Assembly: GCF_042242105.1 (NCBI RefSeq)
Contig: NC_092018.1
Coordinates: forward strand, 24,270,667 to 24,334,666
Origin: Pempheris klunzingeri
Taxonomy: Eukaryota; Chordata; Actinopteri; Acropomatiformes; Pempheridae
Direction of reading: 5' to 3'
DNA length: 64,000 nucleotides
In this document: positions 1-13,400 of the stretch, one piece after another
Layout: each line of letters begins with the position of its first letter
Numbering within the stretch: the stretch's first letter is position 1
Program-made: the position numbers and the translations under genes
The notes under the pieces: generated by a model
The model's input: the letters and a program-made list of their open reading frames with translations, nothing else
The model's database searches: none
What the model was told of the DNA's origin: nothing

Positions 1-3000
1 CTTATATATCCTTGCGTTCTATTTTTAGTCGTTCCGTTCACCGTTGCAGTGTGGGAAAGCAAAGAGACCGTGTATTAACAGGTGACTCCAACAAAAGTCT
101 TGCTTTTTTGATGATCTGCGGTAATCTGACATCTATAAGGCAGCGGCTCAGGGGAATATAGTCGAACCAAATTCTTGAAAAACACAAACATTGCAGAGTC
201 CAAAAACAAAATCAGCTTCCGTCTGATCCACAGCTCCACACAGATCACAACTGCAGCTGTAGGGCTCAGCAATCTTATGCAATGTCATTAAAATGTATTC
301 ATTACAGCTCTATTGCACAGTTGAAACCATTTTAAGCTGCAGTAAGTTGGATGTGGGACAGGGAGGACATATTATAGAACTGCCAGGGCTGCTTTGCCAC
401 CCTCCATCCTTTTGTATTACAGATTGTATTAGATTACTACTGAATGGAAACAAGGACATATTATTGTTTCTGCGCATTAATCTCTCATGTGTAGCTTCTA
501 GTATCAGATCAGTTATGGAGCATTACTGACTGATGGAATAAGTGAGAGCAGATGGAGGACCGGCTACATCGACACAACAACAGTGCTAATAGTATCGGCC
601 AAATCTCATCTCTTATCAAAAATAGATCTCTATCAGCTTATGTGTTGGTCATCAAGTAATTAAACACTGTGCTACAGATACGCCAATTATGTGATTTAAT
701 TTTTCGTTGAAATTCAATCTGTTTACAAGGAGTAGCCACCATCGAGGACGCCATGGTAATTTCCTCGGTCATATCTTCTGTAATGTTTCTTGGAATAAAT
801 GACATGACTGTAAAACGATTACAAGGATGTTACACATGTTGGGCTTTCAAGGCTGATTCTGATTTGACTTCTGAATCTGATTTGACTGCTTTCAGGCAAA
901 AGGATAAAAAAACACCCCAGTATTAGTAGTAGTATTGGTGGTAGTGTACTGTATACCAGGCACTGCAGAAAAGGCTTCAACCTTTAGACCACAATGATGG
1001 AGGTCGGATTTAGAGAAAATGTAAATTAACAGATAAATTGATAAATAAAATGTGACATGTTCTGCCTCCCTGTCTGTTGGCATACATGAAGATAGCTTTT
1101 CATCTGACAGACAAAAGAGTACCAGTTAATGAGGGATAGATTTAAAACATACAGGTGAATAAGTCATTTATAATGATCAGAAATTAAATGAATGTTCGGA
1201 CAACACACATCATTTCATGCTTCAATTTCATTATTGTTTCTTGTAGTTCAGATTTTAATGTCTTTGATTCATGTCTGTACTATTTGTGTTGTTGTTTGTT
1301 GTTCTACTTGACTCAAATTTCCAGATCAGAACCTATATCTTGGTTTGGTTTGTTAAGACATGAATATAGATGGATGTCAAATCTTTAAAACATTTTTAAA
1401 TATCAATATTGATAATATTAATAAGTGTAAGAACCATATGTGGGTTTTGCGGGTGGTCTGAAGCTTTAAAAAAAAAAGTCTCTACTTCAGTTTGTCCGGC
1501 CGGTTTTTACATAGTTTCACAATCGGGACAAACAGAGGACGTGAAAACAGGTTACACATAAACAAGCATGGTGGAGAAAAGTCAAGCAAAAAGAACTGGG
1601 TCTTAATTAAAGTAGACAAGTCTTAAAGTCTTCCATTAGAAAAAGGTATCTGAAAGGTGACTGAAATGTAAATATGGCAGCGCTCACCATAGATGGATGT
1701 GAGTGTCAGGAGTAGGAGAGGGGGCTCTTTGTGAAAAGATGACCTTGTGCAGAAAGCCTGTTTCCGCTTTGAAGCAGATGAATTGCTGAATTTTCCGGAC
1801 AGACCTGCCTGGACACTTCCTCAGTAGCGGTCCTGGTGATCGCTAGAACAACAGTGCTAACTAAGGATCTATTGTCATGTCCACTTTCTCACACCGCTGA
1901 GGCCAAACAGGCCCTGTGTATTCAGAAGTGCTCCTATAAAAGACATAAATGGCAGTATTTAAGACTTAAGAACACACTTTTAAAACCTCCTCTTTATTTG
2001 GTAGTAGTGTTTTTTTTCAAGCTCTTTTCCCTGGAAGGAGCTAGTTTGTGGCTCCCGAGGTTGCTGGCTGGGAGAGGATGTGTTATTCATCCTGATGTAT
2101 AATCTCGCTGAAACACAGAGTGGCCTTTCACATGGACTTCCCCTGTGCTCTGAAGCTGTTTGGCTTGCACTAGTCTCTTCCTCAAGCAGTCGATATAGCT
2201 CCCTGCCACTCTGCTGGTCCCAGCGTGTCTGTTTGAGGTCTTTGTCACGGCCTCTGTAGATGTCATCCTGTCAGTCCGCCTTGTCTTTCCAGGCCACTCC
2301 AGTGTAACCGTGCTTTTATCCTCCCACAGTTTCCGGAATCCTCTCTTTCCTGTTTTCAAACCAAGGTGGACTGGTTTTGTAGCCTCTTCTTACCTTCAGC
2401 CACATTGCTAGACATGTCTGCCTCATTTTGTTGAAGATCGCTATTCTGCATCTGCCAGCCGCCACATTCTTGATGATAATAATGATGATAATGGTGATAA
2501 GTGCTGGTGAGTCAGGGGTGGCTGACAGTAATCATAGGATACAGAGCCTGTTGATCCTCATCTTCAAGGTGTCTGAAATCACAGGGATGACGAGCACAAC
2601 ATATTTCTGTCTTAGACAACCCGTGGGTTTCTAGTCCCTGAGTCTCTGACTCTCTGAGCTTTGTTACCTCTTTGATTAGTGGCCTCACAAAGTGAATATT
2701 ATACCAGGTTACAGCAGTGCCTTTCAGATTCTCTGTGATCCTGAAAACCGTCAGCTAAAGGAGACACGCTGTACAGCATGGCAGAGCACGTGCGTCGCCC
2801 CGGCAGTTTCCCAGGCTTATCCACTTGCCTGGCAGGAGCCCGCCATGGCTGGCACAGGCCGTGTGGTAGATGTGTGTATGTTACATGTTTGTGAAGGTTA
2901 GAAGAGGATTTGATATAAAGACAAATGGCAGTAAAAGACAGCATGCTGCTTAGTGTATATTGGATTATTGTACAGGGGATGGATGAAATGACGTCAGCAA

Positions 3001-4430
3001 CTAACAATTCAGCCATGGCTGGATTAACACGCTCAGGGGCCCTGGGCTCTTACCCCTTGTTCCTTTTACTCTCCGTGGCTTGTACATCTACATGGTCACC
3101 TTCAGGTGCCATCATTTATAGTAAAGTACTCACAGGAGCCCTCAGAGAGCAGCTTCGTTCTACTGAATGTGGAGCACTAGATCCCAGTGTGAGAACACCA
3201 TGTGTGACATTAGGCTGTGGTCATTTGCACAAATATATTTAGGAACATGTACCATGTAAACGTGGTATCAACTAATCTAATTCAGGTATTATCCCAACAG
3301 GGCTGCAAGACTAGATAGTAAGCAATGCCTTCAAGCAGCATTAATTGATTTTTTTATTGATTCATTTTATCTTTATTACATTTTTGGTTATTTTTAGGCA
3401 ATGGTGGAATCTGTAAATACAACATTTTACCATCTTTTAAAGCCGTTGAGATGAATGTGTAGGCAAACAGTCGCGTATCTACATGTCCAGCAGACACAGA
3501 ACAGCATTAGTAGCTTTTATTTGGAGCTGCGCACGTCCACTTGATGAATGTAAGTCCAATATTTACTCTTCTTTTAGCTCTGTTTTTGGTCTCCACTAAC
3601 TCCTGAGGAAATATGGCTCTTGAGCTGCTAGGGGCTCCAGGGCGTTCACCACCTAGTTGCTAACTGGGTCTGTCTGACATTTGGTGCTGGGAAGGGAATC
3701 TACAGTGGCTCTGTGGGAGCTTTTTCACTACATGAGCACAGTGACACTGAACCAGAAATGTAAAATTTAGGGTAATAAAATCAAAACAATGAGCTGAGAG
3801 CTGAGAGGCGATGATTCTCTATGGATTTGTCCCAACAAGTGACCCCTTGGCACAAATACAATAATTTGATCTAGTGTTTATCTTAAAAATAGTATAATAA
3901 TTAGTGCAGCTTTAAAGCCTTTATCATTTATCATTTCAGTTCATAGTGCCTTTTTTTGGTGCACGTTCAAAAATATATTGTTCTTCATAAAAACATAACA
4001 AACTAATTGACAAATTTGATGCTTATGGTACTTTGCTCATTTGGAATTCCACCCTCGAATCCAGTAATACAGCAACAAATACCATCTCAAAAGTTGCCAT
4101 GAAGTTGGTCCAACACTTCTCCAACAGTGTCAACACCTTTTATAATCTACACAATGTTAGTCAGGTTATTTCTTCAAACTCATTTTATTGTAGGAGTTTC
4201 TGTTAGTGTGTCTGTCTTAGGCTTTAAATGTGCTTTTGAAATTTGACAAAGCCTCCTGATATAAAATAGCTTTGTTAGCCCCACCTATCATAATCTCCAT
4301 TGACCCAGTATTAGAATGCTATCAGAAAATGATCAGTTGGCCGTGTCTCCCGTGATATTCCTCTGTGTTTGCTACACGACTTAACAGTTTAATGACACAC
4401 CATGTGACTATTGTCCTTTGTTTGTCACAG
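1..4430 (+). other. bcr: bcr intron 1 (3' part), no gene recognised
   Basis: No open frame resembling BCR exon 1 or any other known protein is visible; the short ORFs lack splice or homology support. A small GAT/AAT-rich patch lies near 2472-2500. The segment at about 3520-3740 resembles an interspersed teleost repeat seen again near 45.9 kb (see repeat entries). The 3' end holds a normal pyrimidine-rich acceptor before 4431. Confidence 0.7.
3520..3740. repeat. interspersed repeat copy, intron 1 of bcr
   Basis: Contains CTCTGTTTTTGGTCTCCACTA followed by an AACTCCTGAGGAAATATGGC-type segment. A diverged relative lies at 45900-46000 (TTAGTTTTGGTCTCCACCAG ... GGAGGGAAATAGCTTCAGCT). Two copies in one window plus my recollection of this motif in other teleosts indicate a dispersed family. 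Confidence 0.5.
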
Positions 4431-7400
4431 AGGCTGCCTACAATGAGACCCCTCCGTCATATGGCTATGAGCTGGAGCACTCAGAAGAGCACCAGCCCCG
4501 CCACGACCCTCTGTGCCACTCCGGATCACCGCCCTCCTCGCCAAGACTCCGCTCCAAGAGCCGGAGCAGCCGGGACACCCAGTCCTCCGGCTCCCTGGAG
4601 TCCACGCTGTCGGTAATGTTACTGGGTCAACTCTCACCGACATCCGTCTCACACGTGAACTGTGTCTCTCTGCTCGCAGTGCTGCCGCTGCTCACCTCTT
4701 CATTTTTCTCTGGCTGCTCTGCCGTTGTCCCCTGGCTACTGCATTGTCCTTCACTGTCCTCTCTCCAAAAACACCATCCAACACTGTTAGCAGCTGTGGC
4801 TTCTTATTTTGGGATGAAAAGTTTCTCTTACAGTACCTGGCATTGCTTTTGTGTTGTCCAAATCAATCCCAACATTCTTCCTCGCTTTTATAACACAAAG
4901 GCCAATCGTTTGTGATGCCAAGTTCATTTCAGGTCAAGTTACTTTTATTGCTTAATCCAAGTATTATAGATGAATAGCACCAAAGTCGAAAGTCACTTTC
5001 GTTGCATAGCAGTTGTAGTGCAAGTGTTTCACTACATTACACCATCATTTCCTATAACCCTCATTATTTCTGACACCTCCTCTTGTTCTCTTGTTATTGT
5101 GCTCCTGTGTAGTGTTTCTGCATGCCCATAAAAGACACAAGACATACTCAGACAATCTATATTTCTGTTAGTTTCCACTTGAAGAACAGCTTTTTCCTCA
5201 TGTTCTGTGCTATTAATCAAACCACTAGGTCTCTGCTAAATCTGACAGGAGGCCAGTAATATACACCACAGACAGGCTGACAGTCTTCTTGGCACTTGTT
5301 CTGATTTTTTTAGTCATTTCACATATCTTAATTAAATAAATTAATATTGTATTGCCAGTCTTGGTGTATATAGTTCACCAGAGGCTGACACATAACTAGA
5401 TGTTTCCTAGGTTGGATTATCGTCTTGACAAAGTAAATCATGCACAAAGGAGAGCAAATGATTAAAATTCAATGCAGTAGTTTAGTCTGACAGTTCCAAG
5501 TTGTAAAAGCCATAGTAGATATTTTGACTTTTAAATTCTAGTAAGGGGCAAGCTTTTCTGGATCCTACATTTCCCACGGTGCATCTTGGTACTCTCCCTG
5601 CTTCATGAATGCCTGTGACTGCCTGTAACTCTGTAATAAATTTCAAGCCTTCAAATAACCCTGATGATTGGAAAGTACCTCCACAGCCAAGTAGGACATC
5701 ATATAACCGCTTTCATGTCCTGAACTTGATGTGTCAAATCAGTGGAGTACTCTTCAGAGAACTACAGAAGTGCCCTTCAGACAGGCATTCAGTCAGCTGC
5801 TCCAGCGGAGGCATCCAGGAGCCAACAATGAAATCCACAGTTGACGGTGCAGCTTCCAGATGGGAGTGCTTTTCACTAAAAACACCACACATGCTCAGCA
5901 AACAGCAAACTGTGGGCGAACAGATGTTTAAAAGAGCCCATCTCCCCTCCCCCTCCGCTCTGTTCCTCTCCTATCTGTGGTATTCTTATCCTCTGATGTG
6001 TACACTTGGTGATCTTCAAAGCCTAAACCATGGTGGTGGGTTAGGGCGGGGGCTCCTTCAGCACACAGCTTTTTTTTCCTTTTCTTTCTTTTAGATTTTT
6101 CAAATCTAGCCAATATTATGGCAGAGCTAGATACAACTTCTCAATGCTCCAGTGAGCCTCTTACCGACCTGATAGCCTGCACCAGGGTGACTGATGGCTT
6201 TGGCCTGTTTAGAATAACAACTCCTGGACTAGAAACACATTAGTCTTCCTTAAGGTGCTAGGAGTCTGGTGCAGGCCTCTTGGAATGTAAAACTCCTACA
6301 GAGTTTAATCAAATCTGGTCTGTCTCCGATCCTGCAGCAACAATATCTGCATCCAGGGGTTTGCAGAGGTGTGTCGGTGATTGATTAAAAACCAAACCTG
6401 TTTAAAGTTGACATATCATCATGTTGTCATCGTGAGCCTATTTTTTTTGGCTGGAGAATGTCTTCTCCTTGTATTTGCCAACTGTTTTCTCTCTCCTCTG
6501 TGTTTGTACCAGGTGGAGTTGGATCAGGAGAAGGGCCTGGAGATGAGGAAGTGGGTTCTGTCAGGAATCCTGGCCAGTGAGGAGACCTACCTCAGCCATT
6601 TGGAGGCCCTACTGATAGTATGTGACCCATGACACACGCACATGAAATACATTCCTGAGTTGGGTGCAACCTGTACAGTGGACAAAAAAGATATGATTAA
6701 GAGGAGTTTCTTTTTTCTTGAAATGCTTTTGTGTTGTATGTATTCATATTTAAAGCCAGACTATAAGTTTTAAAAGAAGGAATAACACATTCTTCCTCTT
6801 ACAAATGTAATTCATTAGGAATACGGTGCACTGTACACTCAGGGCTTCAACATGACATGGTTTTGTATGACCAAGGTTGTTGTGGTGAATGTTAGCTACT
6901 ATAGTTATCAAACATTTGCTAGTTATTGCTGTGTAATTACTGAGAACCTTGCTTTTGAAAGAAGAAATACCATATTCTTCCTCATACAAATGAACAGATA
7001 AATTCACAAATGATAAAACGCACAGTAGCTGTTCCCCACATGTGGACTGTGATTATTCTTCTAGCCCATGAAGCCTCTGAGGGCAGCAGCCACAACTTCC
7101 CAGCCAATGCTGACCATCCAGCAGATAGAGACCATCTTCTTCAAAGTACCAGAGCTTCATGAGATCCACAAAGACTTCTATGACGCTCTGCTGCCACGAG
7201 TCCAGGACTGGGGCCACCAGCAGTGTGTGGGCGACCTCTTCCAGAAGCTGGTACGGGGATGATGTCTTTGTAGGATTTAGCAGAACGGCAGATGAAACAA
7301 AAAGTTCATGTTGTGACTGGAAGTTGAGTGTGTAATGAGGAAAACATGACGTGTTCTCTTGAATGCAGCGGAAAATCAGTAAACAAGGGAATCTGACGGC

Positions 7401-10400
7401 TGACATTAGTGAAACATTCCAATAATTGTTTGATCTGAATTGAAATATGAGTGATTAATGACCGCACAAGCGCCACATAAGTGTAGTGTGGCAGTTCCTT
7501 CAGTTGAAAGTTTAAAGTAGTTCCTTTAGCTAAGAAGAACAAGCATCAAAACCTCACATCATTAAATTGGATGTTGGTTTTTCATCAAACATACCGCTAT
7601 TTGTCGAGTCAGTAACCTTCAGAAACTAATTATAGCACTCCTAAAATGTCCTGCCTTTATCATTAATGACAGTAATAAGAGGGGAGACTTTCAGGGGGAA
7701 TAGGTAGGAGTCTCTAGTTGTTTGCAATGCTCAGGGGATCGTGTGAGTAGACTGCCTGGAGTCATCTCCTGGCCAGATAAAAGGCTCACTTCACCACATT
7801 ACAGGCATTAAAGGCTCCATGGGAGGCCACTGAGCAAGAGCTACCCCAGTGTTTGAAAGATGAAAAACTCCCATATACATACTGGTTTATATATAGACTC
7901 ATGAGCAAACATTGATTCACACTTAATTGAAATAATTCCTCCTGTAATATTGTTATGCCAACTCATGCCCGAGTACAAGCATACAAGTGACACTGCAAAG
8001 CACCCAGGGAAATCACAGACCAGTAAAACCTCTTTTCTGTTACGGAACAAATCTAATCTGTGCTCTGCTTGTGCCCGACAGGCCAGCCAGCTTGGAGTGT
8101 ACCGGGCATTTGTGGATAACTATAAGGTTGCTGTGGAGACAGCAGACAAGTGCTGCCAGGCAAACGCTCAGTTTGCAGAGATATCCGAGGTATGTAATCA
8201 CGCTGCACACAGCAGGACTGCGGCAAGCAAGTGTTTGATGTTGAACAGCTGCCCGCGACAAGTGATGACGGAGCAGTTTTCAGCAGTCCTCACAGTGAAA
8301 AGAAAAAAAAAAAAAAAAAAAGCGCGGCTCTTTACAGCAGTGCTGATTGTTTTAATTGTGCTGTGGGGCCGTTTCTGTGATTTAATGAGGGTATTTTTTC
8401 TCAACATTCTCTCTGGTGTTATCCTTCTGCCAGAATCTCAAGGTCAAAAGCACAAAGGACTGCAAAGACCAGGCGGCTAAAAATTCACTGGAGAGTGAGT
8501 ACTGAGTGAAATAAATGGCTAACCACAACGTGTTATAAGTAGCTGAGCTGCAACCAGGCCTGTTGAGCTGACTCGTTCTTCTCCACAGCTCTTCTCTACA
8601 AACCTGTGGACAGAGTGACGCGCAGCACACTCGTTCTACACGTAAGCCGATCAGCCTAACCTGTATCTGGAGTAACATTTTGGCTGCAAGACAAGGTTTC
8701 TGGGGATTGAACCTGTCGTCGTTTCCTCTATTCTAGGACCTCCTGAAGCACACACCCTCCACCCACCCGGACTATCCGCTGCTGCAGGACGCCCTGCGCA
8801 TCTCTCAGAACTTCCTGTCCAGTGTTAATGAGGAGATCACCCCACGCAGGCAGTCCATGACAGTTAAGAAGGGAGAGGTCAGTGTGGAAATGACTACATC
8901 ACCTCCGGATTATAATATGGATTTTGTGACTCCAGAGGGATAAATGCACCATGCACCAACTTCCCTCCGTGCTGCCAGCTGGTGCATTTTCAGCTGACGA
9001 ATTCTTAGTGAGACAGAAACCTGATTGGCACTAGATTTGCTGGTTATTCATTAAGAGAATCTCCATCAATTCCTTTTGATTGAATAAAGCTCAGGTCACT
9101 AGACTTTATATTCACAAGGGCTTAAGCAGAGAAGGACAAACTAAGAGTAGGCACAACTTGTTCCCCTTGTGCAGCACTCGTTCCTTCTGCCAAGGACAAA
9201 CTCAGTGGTTTGAATGGTGCGGCGGCACAGCGACGACGCCTGGCACACCACAGTGTTTACTCCCAGCTTTTATTTGGTTTTATGTTTATGTCCAGCTTCA
9301 TGTACTTTCACCCATTTGATGAAATGTGTTGGTCTGTTAACTGTGGCGCAACATTTATTTTTTTAGTATCATCATTTAGTTTAATTGACCTCATTTTCTT
9401 ACTTTTTTTTCTCAATGTTTGAGGCAAAAAAGACTAAAAAAATAAAGGGATGACCAAAGTTACAAAATATCCTGAGGTAGAGCTGAATATCTGTGTTAAA
9501 AGGCAATCCATCCAATAGTAGGCCAAAGTGGAGGCCCAACTGACTCTGAGACTGCCATCCATAGAGTGTGGCTGAAACTTATAAGGGGAATTGGGCTTCA
9601 TGTCTTGGATTATTATGTTACAAAAGTTCTTGATTGACAGAACATGATTATATGGACGTGTGTCCTAAAACTGAGCAAGCAGCTCATTAGAACATTTTCA
9701 CTTATTTGATTTTCTCGGCGTTGTGAAATTCCGGATCACGTCTGCGTCTGTAACTTGCGTCACATCTCGACTGTTGACAGTAAAAAGCTCAGAGCACAAG
9801 GTGTCTGGAAGCCGCAATAAAACGGGAGTGTGAGTCAGGTTGCTGCTGACTCATCTCAGCCTGTCTGCTTTAGTTGTGAGGGAAGTGGAGCGTGGAGGAA
9901 GCTCGTGTCAAAGCAGTGCAAACACTGGAGGCGAGGGGTCTCTGTGTTGCAGAACCAGGAAAACCTGTCGATTGCCTCGACGCTCACTCCCATCCTTCCC
10001 TGCCGCAGTGTCAACTCTGCTTCCCAGAAACAACTTGCAGCACTCCTTCTGTGCTGGGTGTGTTCCGACTTACCCGAGCTTCCTGACCCCTGTGTCCCCC
10101 CCCCTTACACACACACACCATGCATCTCAAGGCTCTGATTCAGATGCCCTGACTGAGAACTTCCTCTGTTTTTTTTCTGGAAATTGGTCCTGCCCACCAG
10201 GGTGGGATGTTAAATCAAAGAAGGTTCTTGGGAACATTCTTCTCCATATTATCGAGGAAGTCTGAAATCCCACAAGGAGATTGAGAGATAACAGGCCAGC
10301 ACATGACAATCAGTTTAAAGTGCTGGTTGTTGTTGTTGTATGTGATCATCTCTTGACTAAATTTGCACCCATTGTTGATGTTTTTTTTATTACTGTGGCT

Positions 10401-13400
10401 GTCTGTAATTACCATGGCCATTTAAACCCGTGAGTTTGTTTAGCTTCACCCTTTATACATGCCTCACTGCTCAACATGTCATTACAGTACATTAAACAAT
10501 TCCAGTGTGAGGAGGGTGTGAGCAGCGTGCAGCTGCAGCTCTTGTTTTTCCATTGGATTATTGACTATTTGTGGTCCTGCTTATATCACAGAACAATAAG
10601 CGGATGTCACCCTGCCACCCTTTTTTTTCGAAAACCAGGACAGTACTGAACATCTTTGAGGGCTTTGCCAGCGTGCCTGTAACTAGCATTTACTGAACCA
10701 AAGTGTTCAGAAAACAGAGTAGGAAAACCATGCCGCAGTGATTTCCTTGTTTTTGTTGAACTGTGGTTGGCGTGGGATGTGTGGATCCTCTCATGGGCAG
10801 TGTCACTGTAAACAGCCTCAGCCCAGAGGTCAAAAAGCTGCAGGAAGCAGAGCAGCGCTCATGTCATCACATGCTGCTCAACTTTCCTTTATCAAAACAA
10901 GAAACATGACTAATTTTTTTACAGCATGTACTATACACTAACAGGACTGAGGGCCCATCCTCTGTGAGTTACTCATGATTTGAGCTAAATGCTGTAAATG
11001 TAAAGATGGTTACAGTAGTGATAATGTTCTCCATGTTCCCCAGCATAGTACAGCTGAGGCTTTTTTTGAACTGAGGAAAATGAAAAGTCAGTTAATCTGC
11101 AGGGGGAATATTAATGTCTTAATAAACTTCTAGGGCAATAGCTGTTCAGATATTTTAGTCTTGCGCAAAAGTGGTTGACTTGCCATCCACAGAGACCAGC
11201 TGCTACTGCGGCTAAAATATGGCAGACAGCTCAGAGACTATCAGAGCATCAGAGGCTGAAATTGGCTGGAAAGTCTGAAGATGCATAATTACATCTGCTG
11301 GCGGTTAAAGAAATATACTGCGTACACTTACTGCCTTGTTTTGGTCACATCACAAATGATTCATTGTTTCAGCCATAGTGTTTACTTCGGCTATGAAGTT
11401 GTATAATTATTGTATACCACAGGCTGTACAATAATTACAAGCATTTCCAAACATCAGCACAAAATTCTTGCTTGTGAACCCCAAATTAAACCATTTTAAA
11501 ATGAGCATCAATGTAGAACTTAAATTAGATGGTGTATTTTTGAGCAGTTCTTAGTATTGCAGCTATTTGCTTTTATTTCAGTAAAATGGCACCATTAATG
11601 TAACTACGTGATTTCTTGTTTCCCCCGTTGACAGAACCGTCAGCTGCTGAGGGATCGCTTCATGGTGGAGCTGGTCGAAGGTTCCAGGAAACTCCGTCAC
11701 GTCTTCCTCTTCACCGACCTGCTGCTCTGCACCAAGCTGAAGAAACAGGCTGCAGGGTGAGTCTGGGTCAGCGTCCATTTGTGATCCGGAAGAGCCACTG
11801 ATTCAAATCCCTATTGGGGAAGAGTCACTCCGCCCAGACATTAAACTTGTAGATATACTTCTAGCTGAAAATAGAACTGTTTCATTGTGACTAACTAGTG
11901 GCTGCAGTTTCTTAAATGTGTTTGCAAGCTTGTGACTGGTTGGTTTCACACGTGACAGTTTCGGGGTGAAGAAAACATTACGTTATTATACGCACGTTGT
12001 CCGCCAACAGAAAAGGCCAACAGTATGACTGTAAGTGGTACATCCCACTGGCTGACCTGACCTTCCAGACCATCGAGGACTGCGAGTCCACCCCCATACC
12101 TCTGGTCCAGGATGAGGAGATCGACGCCATGAAGATCAAAATTTCCCAGATCAAGAATGACATCCAAAGAGAGAAGGTGAGGAGACACAGATGGTGAAAG
12201 AAAAAAGACAACATTCAACATATAGTCTATTATTTTTAGTTTATTGGTCATTTAAAAGAACACCAGATCAGTGAACGCAAAGTCGGAAGGCAAGATAAAA
12301 CACAATGAGAAACTTGAGAAAGATGAACATGTTTTAATAAAACAAATGTCTAGACAGAATGTTAACCATGTTACTGTTAATCTGTAGAGAACCACCAAAG
12401 GACCCAAGGTGATAGAGCGGCTGAGGAAGAAGTTATCAGAACAAGAGTCTCTGCTGCTTCTCATGTCACCCAACATGGCATTCAGGGTGGCCAACAGAAA
12501 CGGAAAGGTGAGCAACAGGCCCCGGAGAAGAGACATTTCGATGAAGCATGTTGCCTGGATTCTCTGATGGGTTTTTCATTACAGAATATCTCAAAGAATA
12601 TCCTGTTTTATAATTGGTTTCTGCTGCCCCCTGTTGTTGACCAGCGTGACATTACAGCAGAAGAGTGCAGCAGCATACAGCGTATTATTTCCTTTCATTT
12701 CTTCCAGGGTTTCACGTTCCTCATCTCTTCTGACTATGAGCGCGCTGAGTGGAGGGAGATCATTCGCGAGCAGCAGAAGAAGTGTGAGTCTTCCTGGCCA
12801 GTATTATGATCACACTTCTTTATTTAGACTTCTCAGCATACACAGCCCATCGTATACACTTCCCATATCAACAAAATAAGGACCCACAATCCAACAGTAC
12901 TCCAACAATACGATCACTTCGATCACTCTTATTGTCATACACCAAGTATCATTATTTTCCAACTATCCTAAATTGTCACAAACAAAGGTGGACATTGGAT
13001 CTACAGAGATTAAAAAAGAATAACCCAACTCCGGGGATACCACAGTGTATCCTTTAGCATATTTTACCAATGATAACCAATGTTATATGTCAAAACTGTG
13101 TTCTCTGAATTTTACAGTCCCAAAAAGTGTAGATCATTGAATCCACATTTAAGAGTTCAAGAGATGGTATTTATTAACTATATCTCTTGTGCACTCTTTC
13201 ATACTGGATTAATTGCACACTTTCAATGACCATAATATCTCTTGTTATGCCAAAAGGTTGACAGTAGTAATGTTCGTAAATACACATAAAAACAGATTTT
13301 GAGGATGGATTTGTGAACTGTCAGCTTAAATCTGTTTTCCTCCTGTATGGTTGTAGGTAGTGGCAAGATGATAATTGGCACAATTGCCCCCCCCCCCCCC

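Noticed and set aside
1-4430. Search for bcr exon 1
   Set aside because: Mammalian exon 1 is a single very large coding exon; no long open frame of that type is in the first 4.4 kb, so it must lie upstream of the window.
7950-8480. 176-codon plus-strand ORF
   Set aside because: It reads through a bcr exon (8082-8189, in a different frame for much of its length) and an A-tract; not coding as a unit.
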